A stretch of 8,693 nt of DNA from Candidatus Rokuibacteriota bacterium. GTDB lineage: Bacteria; Methylomirabilota; Methylomirabilia; Rokubacteriales; CSP1-6. A program made the translations under genes and the position numbers. The DNA is taken from NCBI GenBank assembly GCA_003221595.1, contig QHSM01000430.1:1-8693 (forward strand), read 5' to 3'. Shown here piece by piece: positions 1 to 5,699 of the stretch (position 1 is the stretch's first letter; every line of letters begins with the position of its first letter). The notes under the pieces are model-generated. The model was not told where the DNA came from, made no database searches, and saw nothing but the letters and a program-made list of their open reading frames with translations.

Positions 1-974
1 ACGTTCGGGATGACGCGGGCGAGCGCGTTGGTGATCTCGGCCTCGCGGATCAGGCCGAGCGTCGTGATGTGGTCGCCGGCGCGCCCGGACCCGATCGACT
101 GGAACCACGGCTTCTCGCGCAGGGCGATGGCCTTCGCCACGAAGACGTGCTCGGTCGAGCGGCGCGAGAAGTAACCGGTGAACTCGCCGAAGGGCCCCTC
201 TGGCTCGCGCACGGTCGGGGGAATCTCGCCCTCGATGACGATCTCGGCGGCCGCCGGGACGTGCAGGTCGATGGTCGAGCACGGCGCGACCTCCAGCGGC
301 TCGCCCAGGAGCCCCCCGACCACCTCGAACTTGCCCACGTCGGGCGGCGGATAGGCGAGCGAGCCCATCGACACCAGCGGATGGAGCCCGAGGACGATCG
401 CGCACGGCAGCGCGCGGCCCTTCGTCTCGGCGCGCCGCTGATACTCGAACATGCGCCGGCGCGAGTGGAGGCTGACGCCCATGCGATCGGGACCCTTGAG
501 CTGGAAGCGATGGTAGCCCTCGGTCTCGACGCCGGTGTCGGGATCACGCGCCACCAGCATGCCGGCGGTGAGGTAACGGCCCGCGTCGCCGGGGAAGTAG
601 AGCGGCATGGGCAGCTTCGCGAGATCGAGCGCCCCGCCCGTGAGCACCCGGTGACCGAACGGCGCCTTGGGGACGACGACGGGCTTGACGTACTCCTTGA
701 TGCGGCGGGCGTACTCCGCGGCGAGCGCGCGCTCGTCGACACCGAGGGCGAACGCGAGCGCCCTCCGGCTCGCCACGACGTTGCAGACGATCGGGATGTC
801 GTAGCCGGCGACCCGTTCGAAGACGAGTATCGGGAACCGGCGGCGGCGCTCGTACTCGAGGACGAGCGCCATCACGTCCTCTTCGATCGAGACCGGCTCG
901 GTCACGCGGATGACCTCGCCCTGGTGGGCCCGCCCGTACGCGTCGACGAAGCTCCGGAGGTCCTGGCCGGCCAT
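1..974 (-). CDS. UbiD-family prenylated-FMN-dependent decarboxylase, 3' end cut by window edge
   Basis: The reading frame starts at ATG 974-972 and stays open to the left edge, giving 324 residues without a stop. UbiD-family proteins are usually about 450-500 residues, so the C-terminal third lies outside. The family signature is clear: an E-G-P-F-G-E-F-T-G-Y block at residues 259-268, where E259 and E264 match by eye the paired catalytic glutamates of Fdc1/UbiD. A G-Y-H-R-F-Q stretch (153-158) supplies the conserved Arg, R156. An A-E-I-V-I-E-G segment (243-249) precedes the signature. UbiD enzymes reversibly decarboxylate aromatic or alpha,beta-unsaturated acids using prenylated FMN and a divalent metal in the cytoplasm. 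The gene lies 27 bp downstream of the DUF1207 gene on the same strand, probably co-transcribed. Purine-rich GAGGG lies just before the ATG. The substrate cannot be told, and nothing ties it specifically to ubiquinone synthesis, so no symbol is given. The Asn usually five residues before the Arg is Thr151 here (see findings). Confidence 0.9.
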   Translation of the reverse strand, partial: MAGQDLRSFVDAYGRAHQGEVIRVTEPVSIEEDVMALVLEYERRRRFPILVFERVAGYDIPIVCNVVASRRALAFALGVDERALAAEYARRIKEYVKPVVVPKAPFGHRVLTGGALDLAKLPMPLYFPGDAGRYLTAGMLVARDPDTGVETEGYHRFQLKGPDRMGVSLHSRRRMFEYQRRAETKGRALPCAIVLGLHPLVSMGSLAYPPPDVGKFEVVGGLLGEPLEVAPCSTIDLHVPAAAEIVIEGEIPPTVREPEGPFGEFTGYFSRRSTEHVFVAKAIALREKPWFQSIGSGRAGDHITTLGLIREAEITNALARVIPN

Positions 975-1001
975 GGCCCTCGATCCTACCCCGGGAAGGG
1001 G

Positions 1002-2099
1002 TCAGAAGTGGAAGTGTGCGCCGAGGCCTAAATACTGCACCCGATCCTTGTAGAACTGCCCGTTCGGCGAATGGCCGTCGAAGTATTCGAGCAGGAACTG
1101 GAGCTTGCGGGTGAGCAGCACGCCGTCGATCTCGATGCCGGCGCGGGCCGAGACGTCGGGGCTCCAGTCGTTTTCCTGGTGCTGCTGGACGTCGACAGCA
1201 GCGATCGGCCGCCAGCGCGATGGGCGGGACGGCCAGGGGCTCGTGAGCTCCAGGCCGTACTGGAGCGACCACGGATCGAGGCTCGAGGGATCCTGCCCGA
1301 AGAGATACCCGCCGCCGGCGTACGTACGGAGCACGTCGCGGAGCTCGTAGGAGATCTTGAAGTCGACCTGCTGGTAGCTGAGGTTGATGCGATTGGTGCG
1401 GGTCCGGAGCAGGAACTCGTCGCCCAGGTGGCTGCTCTGATGAAAAACGCGGAGCTGCATCGAGAGGTCCTCGTACCGGAAGCTCAGCGGGATCCCGACC
1501 ATGTAGTCGGCGTTCACCAGGTCGAAGGAGGGGGCGTTCAGATCGAAGATGGAGAAGACGCCCGCCTGGAGGCCGATTTCCCACCAGGTCGGGCCCAGCC
1601 TGGTGCGATAGATGGCGAAGCTCTCGCCGAAGCTGACGGCAGCGGCGTCCTTGAACTGCGGATCGCCGAAGTAGTGCTGCCAGGCGGCCGAGAAGTGCGG
1701 CCAGCGCTGGTCGGCGATCAGCGGCTTGAAGATGAGGCCGCCGGGGAGCAGGCCGACTTGCCACTCGGCGCGCACCCGCGCCGGCTCCGCCGCGAGCGGC
1801 GGTGGTGACGTGATCGCCAGCGGCGGCACGCCGGCCGGGCCCAGCTCGACGCGCGCCACGCCCGGAATGCGCTCGAGCTGGGCCACGACGGCTGCCTGGT
1901 CGACGCTCGCGAGGTCGGCGGGGTCGATGGTGATGACCCCGTGTCGAACGCGCAGCGAGGGCGCGGTCAGGAAGAACTCGCGCTGCAGGATCGCCGCGGC
2001 ATAGCCCTCGATGTACCCGTCGTCGACCGGCACGGCGACGACGCCGGACGCCGCCGCGAGCGTCAGCACGACCGCGAGACCCATCCGGCGAAGCGTCAT
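1002..2099 (-). CDS. DUF1207-family outer membrane protein with BON-like N-terminal segment
   Basis: This is a 365-residue protein. Residues 1-22 form a signal peptide: MTLRR, then a hydrophobic Leu/Val/Ala stretch with likely cleavage near VVAVP. Residues about 28-86 look like a BON module (G-Y-x-x-A-I-L, then V-x-x-G-V-I-T-I, then I-P-G-V-A-R-V), followed by a Pro/Ala linker to about 108. Residues 110-365 carry DUF1207 hallmarks: L-I-A-D-Q-R-W-P-H-F-S (127-137), V-S-F-G-E-S (155-160) and H-Q-S-S-H-L-G-D-E (220-228). Alternating aromatic and polar strands and a final H-F-H-F suggest a beta-barrel ending in Phe, the usual outer-membrane assembly signal. The function of DUF1207 proteins is unknown to me. 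ATG 2099-2097 is chosen because purine-rich AAGGACGGAC lies just upstream; Met6 is the alternative start. It precedes the UbiD gene on the same strand, so a role in substrate entry or surface binding is possible but unproven. Confidence 0.85.
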   Translation of the reverse strand: MTLRRMGLAVVLTLAAASGVVAVPVDDGYIEGYAAAILQREFFLTAPSLRVRHGVITIDPADLASVDQAAVVAQLERIPGVARVELGPAGVPPLAITSPPPLAAEPARVRAEWQVGLLPGGLIFKPLIADQRWPHFSAAWQHYFGDPQFKDAAAVSFGESFAIYRTRLGPTWWEIGLQAGVFSIFDLNAPSFDLVNADYMVGIPLSFRYEDLSMQLRVFHQSSHLGDEFLLRTRTNRINLSYQQVDFKISYELRDVLRTYAGGGYLFGQDPSSLDPWSLQYGLELTSPWPSRPSRWRPIAAVDVQQHQENDWSPDVSARAGIEIDGVLLTRKLQFLLEYFDGHSPNGQFYKDRVQYLGLGAHFHF

Positions 2100-2159
2100 C
2101 GTCCGTCCTTTTCCTTCCTTCCACTATCGCAGCGAGGACAAGCGCTCCGTGGAGGGATC

Positions 2160-2202
2160 GGCCGGCCGCGCCTTCATTTGCGTTTGACAGGCCGGCGGCG
2201 CC
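2160..2202. repeat. Imperfect 13-bp direct repeat flanking the -35 box
   Basis: GGCCGGCCGCGCC at 2160-2172 and GGCCGGCGGCGCC at 2190-2202 agree at 12 of 13 positions and lie exactly 30 bp apart, about three helical turns. The first copy lies upstream of TTGACA (2184-2189). The second sits immediately after it, in the spacer before the -10. GCCGGCC 2161-2167 and GGCCGGC 2190-2196 also form a 7-bp inverted repeat. The position suits a repressor or activator operator, but GC-rich low-complexity sequence could produce this by chance. Confidence 0.35.
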
Positions 2203-2213
2203 GCTGATATGAA
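2184..2213 (+). promoter_or_regulatory. Sigma70-like promoter for the M24/ADH/PEP-binding operon
   Basis: A perfect -35 hexamer TTGACA (2184-2189) is followed after 18 bp by TATGAA (2208-2213), which matches the -10 consensus at four of six positions. Transcription would begin near 2220, leaving a leader of about 35 bases before the ATG at 2254. The hexamers stand out in otherwise very GC-rich DNA. The -10 box overlaps an in-frame ATG at 2209, which argues against that ATG as a translation start. Confidence 0.55.
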
Positions 2214-2238
2214 GCCCGCGGCGCTGATCCGACGATCT

Positions 2239-2248
2239 GAGGAAAGGA
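2239..2248 (+). promoter_or_regulatory. Ribosome-binding site that decides the M24 gene start
   Basis: The purine run GAGGAAAGGA lies 5 bases before ATG 2254. It supports a start at 2254 rather than the in-frame ATG at 2209, which overlaps the predicted -10 box and has no comparable site upstream. Confidence 0.65.
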
Positions 2249-2253
2249 CAGCC

Positions 2254-3361
2254 ATGGCGAACTTCGGTACGGTGGGGGTGGACTGGCAGGAGCGGGTGAA
2301 CTGGGACCGGCTGCGGAAGTACCGGCTGGAGCGCGCCCGCGAGCGGATGAAGGCGCACAACCTCGGCGCGCTGCTCCTCATGCTTCCAGATCCAGCGCCA
2401 CGCCCCCTGGATCCCGCCGGAGAACATCCGGTACTCGTACGCGTGGATCAAGGGCGCCGCCGGCCCGGCGTCGCGGCAGCAGGTCAAGAAGTTCACCGAC
2501 GCCCTCGTGCGGGAGATGCGCCGCTACGACGTGGCCGACCAGACGCTCGGCGTCGACTTCATCGACATCAACATGCTGAACCAGTTCAACGAGGCGAAGA
2601 TCAAGTGGGCCGACGGCATGACGCCCATGATGGAGGCGCGGGCGATCAAGAACGTCGACGAGCAGGAGTGCCTGCGGATCGTCGGGGCCATCGGCGACGC
2701 CGCGCACTGGGAGACGATGCGCTTCCTCAAGCCCGGCCTCACCGAGAACCAGGTGACGGCGCACATCATGGAGTTCCTCTACCGGATCCCCGGAATGGAG
2801 GACGTGGAGGACGTGATCGTGTCGTCCGGGCCGAATACCTGGCCGAACTGGCGCAACTTCTCGGACCGCATCATCAAGCCGGGCGAGATCGTCTTCATGG
2901 ATCTGGCCGCCCTGACGTGGAACGGCTACAAGTCCTGCTATTACCGGACGTACTGCGTGGGCAAGCAGCCGACGCAGGAGATGAAGGACTACTACGCCAC
3001 CGCGCTGAAGTGGCTCTACGACTCGATCGAGGTGGTGCGCCCCGGGGCGACCACGCGGGACATCGCGCTCAAGTGGCCCTCGGCGCAGGAGGCGTGGGGC
3101 TACCAGGAGGAGGACCAGGCCGCCGCCAACCTCTGGGGCCACGGCCTCGGGCTCGCGCAGTACGACCCGCCGGTCATTTCACGGATCTGGTCGCTCGACC
3201 ACCCGCTCGAGATCCGGCCGGGCATGGTGTTCGCGCTCGAGACGCAGCACGGCAAGCGCTACGAGTGGGGCGTGCGGATCGAGGAGATGCTGATCGTCCA
3301 CGACGACCGCACGGAGATCATCAGCAACTTCCCCGTCGAGCAGATCACCGTAGTGATGTGA
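2254..3361 (+). pseudogene. DddP-like M24 (Xaa-Pro peptidase/creatinase fold) protein, broken by internal deletion and frameshift
   Basis: The N-terminal part (2254-2382, 43 codons, beginning MANFGTVGVDW) is in one frame. The remaining 325 codons (2384-3358, stop 3359-3361) are in the next frame. From memory of the family, about 40-45 residues of the N-terminal domain that should lie between L-L-L-M and F-Q-I-Q-R-H are absent. This points to a deletion of roughly 130 bp whose length is not a multiple of three. The C-terminal part is a pita-bread M24 domain with V-I-V-S-S-G-P-N-T-W-P-N-W-R, Asp (codon 2900), G-H-G-L-G with His (3140), A-L-E-T-Q-H-G with Glu (3239) and R-I-E-E with Glu (3281). 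The second metal-ligand Asp of the family is Cys here (2936). Relatives include DMSP lyase DddP and Xaa-Pro peptidases; the real substrate is unknown. Possible internal initiation at ATG 2507 would give only 284 residues. The break may be an assembly error or a real loss of function. Confidence 0.85.
2380..2386 (+). other. Deletion/frameshift junction inside the M24 gene
   Basis: The family-like reading moves from the frame of ATG 2380-2382 to the frame of TTC 2384-2386. Reading on in the first frame gives low-complexity Arg/Pro/Gly-rich protein. Reading in the second frame gives continuous M24 sequence starting F-Q-I-Q-R-H-A-P-W-I-P-P-E-N. The frame relation means the lost segment has length 2 modulo 3. 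The position is good to within a few bases, because the uninterrupted gene is not available for comparison. Confidence 0.8.
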
Positions 3362-4392
3362 CCGTGATCGCGGCAGTCCTCCAGGCTCCGCGGCGCCTCG
3401 AGCTTCTCGCGCGGCCCGCGCCCCTCGCCCGTCGGGGCGAGGCGGTCGTGCGAATCGCGGCGACCGCCGTGTGCCACACCGATCTCGAGATCTACACCGG
3501 CCGGCATCCCGGCGTGCGGCTTCCGGTGGTGATGGGGCATGAGGCCACGGGAGTCGTCGAGGCGATCGGCGAGGGGGTCGAGCGGCTCAGCCCGGGGCAG
3601 CCGGTGCTGCTCAACCCGATCATCGCCTGCGGCGACTGTGACGCCTGCGCGCGCGGCCACGGCAATCTCTGCCGCAACGCCGGCCTCTTCGGCCGCGAGA
3701 TGGACGGCTCCCTCGCCGAGCAGGTCGTCTTGCCCGAGCGGTACCTGTATCCGCTCCCGAAGCACGTTCCGCTGGCGGCCGCGACGCTGATCGAGACGCT
3801 CGCCACCGTGCGCCACGCCCAGTTGCGCGCGCGCATCGCGTCCGGCGAGTCCGTGGTCGTGCTGGGCCAGGGCGTGGCGGGGCTCCTCCACACCCAGCTC
3901 GCCGGGCTCTCGGGGGCCCGCCCGGTCGTCGCGGTCTCGCGGAGCGCCGGGAAGCTCGAGCTGGCCCGGCGGCGTGGGGCCGACCGCGTCGTGAACGCCG
4001 CGCGCGAGGATGTCGTCGCCGCCGTCATGGACGCCACCGCGGGTCGCGGCGCCGACGTCGTCGTGGAGTCCGCGGGAGACCCCGGACTCATCACGCCGGC
4101 TATCGAGATGCTGGCGCCGGGCGGCCGGCTCCTCGTGTACGGCATCAGCCACCGTCCCGTGCCCGAGTTCACGACGTTCCCGCTCTACTTCAAGGAGCTG
4201 ACGATCCACGGCTCCCGCGCCCTCACGCCCGACGACGTTCCGCCCGCGATCGATCTCGTGGCCAGCGGCGCGGTCGCCGTCGAGGAGCTGATCACCGCGT
4301 CGTATCCGCTCGAGCGGGTGGCGGCGGCGTTCCAGGAGTACGAGCGCGCCGCCGACTCCGTCCTGAGGCTCGTCATTGTCCCCGGTCGGTGA
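3358..4392 (+). CDS. Zinc-dependent medium-chain alcohol dehydrogenase
   Basis: This 344-residue protein is of normal length for the zinc MDR family, which oxidises alcohols or polyols, or reduces aldehydes, with NAD(P). The GroES-like domain carries catalytic-zinc residues C39 (V-C-H-T-D), H61-E62 (G-H-E) and probably E146 (L-I-E-T-L). A complete structural-zinc lobe has C91, C94, C97 and C105. The Rossmann fold has G-Q-G-V-A-G at 170-175. The second strand ends V-S-R rather than V-x-D, which by analogy would favour NADP over NAD (inference). GTG 3358-3360 is chosen because it overlaps the upstream TGA as GTGA, typical of translational coupling, and gives MTVIAAVLQ. GTG 3364 is the alternative. 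It overlaps the next gene by 17 bp. Because of the upstream frameshift, the M24 start frame is open straight into this gene, so automated callers may report one fused protein. The substrate cannot be assigned. Confidence 0.9.
   Translation: MTVIAAVLQAPRRLELLARPAPLARRGEAVVRIAATAVCHTDLEIYTGRHPGVRLPVVMGHEATGVVEAIGEGVERLSPGQPVLLNPIIACGDCDACARGHGNLCRNAGLFGREMDGSLAEQVVLPERYLYPLPKHVPLAAATLIETLATVRHAQLRARIASGESVVVLGQGVAGLLHTQLAGLSGARPVVAVSRSAGKLELARRRGADRVVNAAREDVVAAVMDATAGRGADVVVESAGDPGLITPAIEMLAPGGRLLVYGISHRPVPEFTTFPLYFKELTIHGSRALTPDDVPPAIDLVASGAVAVEELITASYPLERVAAAFQEYERAADSVLRLVIVPGR
4365..4378 (+). promoter_or_regulatory. Ribosome-binding site and TTG start inside the ADH gene
   Basis: GAGG at 4365-4368 is followed 7 bases later by TTG 4376-4378. 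An in-frame TGA at 4364-4366 blocks any earlier start. The next usable codon, ATG 4433, would remove conserved residues before V-G-P-K-A-A. The signal supports a rare TTG start coupled to translation of the ADH end. Confidence 0.55.
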
Positions 4393-5686
4393 ACGGCCGC
4401 CTCTCGCGGTCCGGCTCGGTGACCCGACGGCGATGGATGCCGAGCGAGTCGGCCCGAAGGCGGCGACACTGGCCCGGCTGCGTCAGGTAGGGATGCCGGT
4501 GCCCGACGGAATCTGCCTCGCGGCCGAGGCGTACCGCGTCCAGCTCGAGGCGTCGGGCGTCGCGACCGCGGCGGCGCGAGTCGCCGGCACCGAGGACGAG
4601 GACGAGGGCGACGCGCGGCGGCTCGCCCTCGAGGTCAGACTGGGGTTTCTCCGTGAGCCGCTCGCCGCGTCGGCGGCCGACGCGATCGACGCCGTCCACG
4701 CCCTGATGGTCGAGGCGCCTAGGAGTGTCCTCGCGGTGCGCTCCTCGGCGCTTCGGGAGGACACACCGGGCGCGTCCTTCGCCGGCCAGTTCGATACGTT
4801 CCTCGGGATGGCGAGCCGCGCCGACCTGATCACCGCGGTGCGCGCCTGCTGGGCCTGTCTCTGGTCGGCGCGCGCGCTCCGATACATGCGCACGCACGAC
4901 GTCGACCCGGCGCGGACGGCGATGGCGGTGCTCGTCCAGCGGATGGTGGAGGCGCGCGCGGCGGGGGGCGCCCTCAGCGCGAGCGGGGCCGGCGGCGTCG
5001 TCGTGACCGGCACGTGGGGGCTCGGCTCGGCGCTCGCCCAGGGTGAAGTCGTTCCCGACCGCTGGGTGCTCGGAGCCGGCGGCGAGATCGAGAGCGAGGA
5101 GCCGGGGCGGAAGGATCGGCGTGTCGTCACGACCTCGACGGGTGGGACGCGCCCGCATGCCGTCGACGCTCCGCTCGTCCACGAGCTGTGCCTCGAGCGA
5201 GAGGACGTGGTGGCGCTGGGCCGCCTCGTGTCGCGCATCGAGTCACTCCTGGGCCTACCCGTCGAGGTCGAGTGGGCGCAGGACCGCGACGGTCTGCATA
5301 TTCTCCAGGCGCGTCCGCTGCGCGTCGAGCCGAGCCGGGCACCGGACGACGCGTGGCTCCGACATCCCGGGCTCAGGGGCCAGCCGGCGGGAATCGGGTG
5401 GGGAACAGGCCCGGCCTGCGTCGTGCTTCACGAGCACGACCTCGAGCACGTCAAGCCGGGCGACGTCCTCGTCACGCAGGTCGCCGGGCCCGCGCTGACC
5501 GCGGTCCTGCACCAGGTCGCCGGGGTGGTCGCCGAGCTCGGCGGCAGCACATCTCACCTGGCTGCCCTCACGCGCGAGCGCGGCATCCCCGCGGTGCTCG
5601 GCGTGATCGACGCGACCCGACGCATCCCCGAGGGCGCGACGGTCGTCGTCGACGGTGTGGCGGGCGTCGTTCGCTGGTCCCGCTGA
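4376..5686 (+). CDS. Two-domain PEP/pyruvate-binding (PEP-synthase-like) phosphotransferase without PEP barrel
   Basis: This is a 436-residue protein. Residues about 10-320 form the PPDK_N/PEP-synthase ATP-grasp domain, with V-G-P-K-A-A-T-L-A (25-33), a V-R-S-S-A-L-R-E-D-T-P-G-A-S-F-A-G-Q block starting near residue 119, and V-E-W-A-Q-D-R-D-G-L and Q-A-R-P-L near its end. Residues about 340-436 are the mobile phosphohistidine domain, with G-G-S-T-S-H and the phosphoryl-accepting His at 394 (codon 5555-5557), then G-I-P-A-V. PEP synthase and rifampin phosphotransferase of this superfamily are about 800-870 residues and carry a third, substrate domain; it is absent here. The protein probably phosphorylates a substrate from ATP through His394, possibly with a partner subunit. 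TTG 4376 is chosen because GAGG at 4365-4368 lies 7 bases upstream and the N-terminus then matches the family; ATG 4433 would truncate it and lacks a ribosome-binding site. Last gene of the rightward operon. Confidence 0.85.
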   Translation: MSPVGERPPLAVRLGDPTAMDAERVGPKAATLARLRQVGMPVPDGICLAAEAYRVQLEASGVATAAARVAGTEDEDEGDARRLALEVRLGFLREPLAASAADAIDAVHALMVEAPRSVLAVRSSALREDTPGASFAGQFDTFLGMASRADLITAVRACWACLWSARALRYMRTHDVDPARTAMAVLVQRMVEARAAGGALSASGAGGVVVTGTWGLGSALAQGEVVPDRWVLGAGGEIESEEPGRKDRRVVTTSTGGTRPHAVDAPLVHELCLEREDVVALGRLVSRIESLLGLPVEVEWAQDRDGLHILQARPLRVEPSRAPDDAWLRHPGLRGQPAGIGWGTGPACVVLHEHDLEHVKPGDVLVTQVAGPALTAVLHQVAGVVAELGGSTSHLAALTRERGIPAVLGVIDATRRIPEGATVVVDGVAGVVRWSR

Positions 5687-5699
5687 CGAAGCGCGTCAG
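5683..5699. repeat. Short hairpin spanning both convergent stop codons
   Basis: CTGACG (5683-5688) and CGTCAG (5694-5699) pair as a 6-bp stem around a 5-base AAGCG loop. The TGA stop of the plus-strand gene (5684-5686) lies in one arm and the minus-strand stop (plus-strand TCA 5696-5698) in the other. There is no T tract on either side, so it is not a canonical intrinsic terminator. It could act as a weak bidirectional terminator or RNA end, or be a by-product of two TGA stops facing each other. Confidence 0.3.

Larger units (their letters stand above)
2100..2253. other. Divergent intergenic region
   Basis: This 154-bp non-coding stretch separates the leftward DUF1207/UbiD pair from the rightward three-gene operon. 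It holds the DUF1207 ribosome-binding region (TCC/TTCC-rich on the plus strand at 2102-2120), a pair of 13-bp GC-rich direct repeats, a rightward sigma70-like promoter and the ribosome-binding site of the rightward operon. No convincing leftward promoter was found in it. Confidence 0.7.

Noticed and set aside
69..1031. A 320-residue plus-strand open frame
   Set aside because: It is antisense to the UbiD gene. Its His/Asp/Arg/Leu-rich composition is typical of the complement of high-GC coding sequence.
2100..2160. A leftward promoter for the DUF1207 gene (GATAGT-like -10, TTGTCC-like -35 on the minus strand)
   Set aside because: The two elements are only 7 bp apart and no hexamer at the right spacing was found.
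544..2496. A 650-residue minus-strand open frame
   Set aside because: It overlaps the DUF1207 and UbiD genes out of frame and crosses the divergent promoter. Its composition is that of a GC-rich shadow frame.
3259..4209. Long minus-strand open frames opposite the alcohol dehydrogenase (also 3492-4172)
   Set aside because: They are antisense to a clearly conserved zinc dehydrogenase and show no recognisable domain.
2209..4392. A single 727-residue plus-strand protein joining M24 N-terminus and alcohol dehydrogenase
   Set aside because: The middle 325 residues are low-complexity Arg/Gly/Pro-rich sequence, while the same bases in the next frame encode a good M24 domain. The joining is a result of the frameshift.
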